A DNA stretch of 7,683 bases from assembly GCA_003222935.1 (NCBI GenBank), contig QHXL01000311.1, positions 1 through 7,683 of the forward strand, read 5' to 3'. The notes beneath the pieces were generated by a model. It was not told the DNA's origin and did not search any database. It saw only the letters and a program-made list of their open reading frames with translations. Source of the DNA: Acidobacteriota bacterium. GTDB taxonomy: Bacteria > Acidobacteriota > Blastocatellia > Pyrinomonadales > Pyrinomonadaceae. This document shows positions 6,593 through 7,683 of the stretch, in pieces. Made by a program: the position numbers and the translations under genes. Each line of letters begins with the position of its first letter. Within the stretch, counting starts at the first letter, position 1.

Positions 6593-6726
6593 TGCGACGT
6601 GTCCAAAATGGCTATTTATTGTCGAAAACGGCTATGTGTCGCGCAAGAAGGAACGATTCGAACCGCGTTGCAGTATAAGTATTTGGAAGCGAGCGACTTG
6701 GCTTTCTACAACCTCACCTAATGAAA

Positions 6727-6732
6727 GGAAGG
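6727..6732 (+). promoter_or_regulatory. Strong ribosome-binding site deciding the coiled-coil gene start
   Basis: GGAAGG lies 5 nt before the ATG at 6738. It is the best SD sequence on the plus strand of the window and supports this start over an upstream in-frame ATG at 6549, which would overlap the Mo-subunit gene and add about 63 residues of low-complexity read-through. A six-codon ORF (ATG 6721, stop TGA 6739-6741) overlaps the start in an ATGA arrangement. The remaining gap 6593-6720 shows nothing recognisable. Confidence 0.7.
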
Positions 6733-6737
6733 CTGAA

Positions 6738-7157
6738 ATGAGTGAAGAACAAACAGCAGAAACAGACGAATCGCGATCATTTGAGGAGAGGGTCTTCGCA
6801 CGCTTCGATGCTCTCGACAGTCGTCTGAACACTATGGATACTCGGATCGGGAAACTCGAGATGAAGCAATACGACACAAAACCGATTTGGGAGCAGGCTC
6901 TATCCGCAATTGGGGAGACGAAGGCGTTCGTGGGGGCCGGCTTTGACGAATTTAGAACTCAGATTGGCGGGCTAGCCGAGAACGTTGATTCTGTCGAGTC
7001 AAAACTCACGAAATTAAGCACAGATACTGATAACGGTTTGCAAGGTGTGGTGCGAAAGATCGATGTGCTCAACCAGTATATCCTCGATCTGCGCGCTGAT
7101 CAGCGATACGTAGACAGTCGCTTGGAAAAAATTGAATCGCAATCCAAACCGTCATGA
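6738..7157 (+). CDS. Small coiled-coil protein of unknown function
   Basis: I do not recognise a family. The 139-residue protein is acidic and polar at its N-terminus (MSEEQTAETDESRSFEER), with no signal peptide, membrane span or cysteine. It shows clear heptads: L26, L30, M33, I37, L40 in the first helix, then I76, L79, V83, V86, L90, L93, and again V104, I108, L111, I115, L118, V125, L129, I132. A short break around 41-70 (KQYDTKPIWEQALSAIGETK) separates the first coil from the others. This suggests an elongated, self-associating or scaffolding protein in the cytoplasm. It lies between the Mo- and FAD-subunit genes of the hydroxylase on the same strand, 145 bp after the former and 107 bp before the latter, so it is probably co-transcribed. 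A role in enzyme assembly is only a guess; chance insertion of an unrelated gene is possible. The start is set by the GGAAGG site at 6727. Confidence 0.75.
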   Translation: MSEEQTAETDESRSFEERVFARFDALDSRLNTMDTRIGKLEMKQYDTKPIWEQALSAIGETKAFVGAGFDEFRTQIGGLAENVDSVESKLTKLSTDTDNGLQGVVRKIDVLNQYILDLRADQRYVDSRLEKIESQSKPS

Positions 7158-7264
7158 CGACCCATAAGGTTGATTATCGATGATGGGATGGTCCCAGTTT
7201 GAGTATCGACCGATGCCAGTGAGAAGTTACTCGAAGGCAAAAGCCCGCGGAAAATTGTCCTTTT

Positions 7265-7683
7265 ATGATGAGACTTCCTAAATTTGAATACCGCATTCCG
7301 CAATCGATCGCGGAGGCGGTGAAGATCATGGCTGACGTTGGCCCAGAAGCTCAGTTCGTTGCCGGCGGGACCGATCTGTACCCAAACATGAAACGCCGCC
7401 AGCAAATGCCCAAGACCGTAATCTCTGTGATGCGTCTTGCCGAGTTGAATCAGATCACGGGCGACGGAAGTCACGGGATTCGCATTGGCGCTTCAGTAAC
7501 ACTCACTGACATTTGTGAAAACGAAATAATCAAACGCGACTATCCGGTAGTCGCTCATGCTGCCCACACAATCTCAACCCCACTTCTCCGCAACATGGGG
7601 ACAATTGGCGGCAACCTGCTGCTCGACACTCGATGCAACTATTACGACCAGAACTACGAGTGGCGCAAAGGTATAAATTTCTG
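7265..7683 (+). CDS. FAD-binding subunit of a xanthine dehydrogenase-family hydroxylase, HcrB-like (partial, N-terminal 139 residues)
   Basis: The medium subunit binds FAD and passes electrons between the 2Fe-2S clusters and the external carrier. The frame is open from ATG 7265 (a second ATG follows at 7268) to the window end, which cuts the codon after residue 139. An in-frame stop at 7220-7222 and the absence of other start codons fix the start at one of these two ATGs. The SD is weak (GCGGAAA, 7247-7253). FAD motifs are FVAGGTDLYPNMK (31-43) and LRNMGTIGGNLL (108-119), both canonical for the CO dehydrogenase/XDH flavoprotein family. These are followed directly by LDTRCNYYDQNYEWRKGINF (120-139). 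This is the region where HcrB has an inserted loop binding an extra 4Fe-4S cluster, and C124 would be the first ligand. The unfinished last codon begins TG, compatible with the second Cys. It completes the subunit set with 3533-4051 and 4169-6592. Confidence 0.92.
   Translation, partial: MMRLPKFEYRIPQSIAEAVKIMADVGPEAQFVAGGTDLYPNMKRRQQMPKTVISVMRLAELNQITGDGSHGIRIGASVTLTDICENEIIKRDYPVVAHAAHTISTPLLRNMGTIGGNLLLDTRCNYYDQNYEWRKGINF

Noticed and set aside
6549..6737. N-terminal extension of the coiled-coil protein from an ATG inside the Mo-subunit gene
   Set aside because: It overlaps the end of the Mo-subunit gene, the added residues look like out-of-frame translation, and a strong SD lies just before ATG 6738.
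6721..6741. Six-codon leader ORF overlapping the coiled-coil start (ATGA)
   Set aside because: It is too short to judge; the overlap arises from the SD region itself and could easily be chance.
7184..7196. Small hairpin TGGGA-TGG-TCCCA after the coiled-coil gene as a terminator
   Set aside because: The stem is only 5 bp and no T-run follows, so terminator function is not supported.

Overview
The window is bacterial chromosome with medium GC content (about half, by eye), a standard genetic code, tightly packed genes and short intergenic gaps, several of which hold palindromic repeats. No taxonomic marker is present. The gene content and repeat-rich spacers would suit a soil or environmental bacterium, and Acidobacteriota (Blastocatellia-like) is my best guess, from general impression rather than proof.

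Layout. (1) 1-687, minus strand: the N-terminal 229 residues of a multi-membrane-span protein resembling ABC-2-type permeases; its 3' end lies outside the window. (2) 688-783: a divergent spacer almost filled by an inverted repeat with a TATAAT in its loop. (3) 784-3363, plus strand: three cofactor-biosynthesis genes, folK (folate), panB and panC (pantothenate). panB and panC are 16 bp apart; folK is separated from panB by 287 bp that hold a pair of mutually exclusive hairpins and a candidate promoter. (4) 3364-7683, plus strand: a molybdenum hydroxylase locus of the xanthine dehydrogenase superfamily, in the order 2Fe-2S subunit (3533-4051), molybdopterin subunit (4169-6592), a small coiled-coil protein (6738-7157), and an FAD subunit (from 7265, cut by the window end). 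Two copies of a 'CCACAGAGAC' palindromic repeat flank the 2Fe-2S gene.

How the genes work together. PanB and PanC catalyse two steps leading to pantothenate; FolK catalyses the pyrophosphorylation step before dihydropteroate synthesis. The Mo-hydroxylase subunits should assemble as an electron chain: Mo centre, two 2Fe-2S clusters, FAD. Several motifs place them with 4-hydroxybenzoyl-CoA reductase (HcrABC) rather than classical xanthine or CO dehydrogenases. These include a GPKRGHGTPQPRF stretch in the large subunit and a DTRCNYY segment in the FAD subunit, where HcrB carries the first ligand of an extra 4Fe-4S cluster. The substrate cannot be read from the sequence. Two features make the enzyme unusual: a Gln where the superfamily has its catalytic Glu, and an apparent four-residue gap in a conserved Mo-domain motif. 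The coiled-coil gene lying between the Mo and FAD subunit genes is the least explained gene here.
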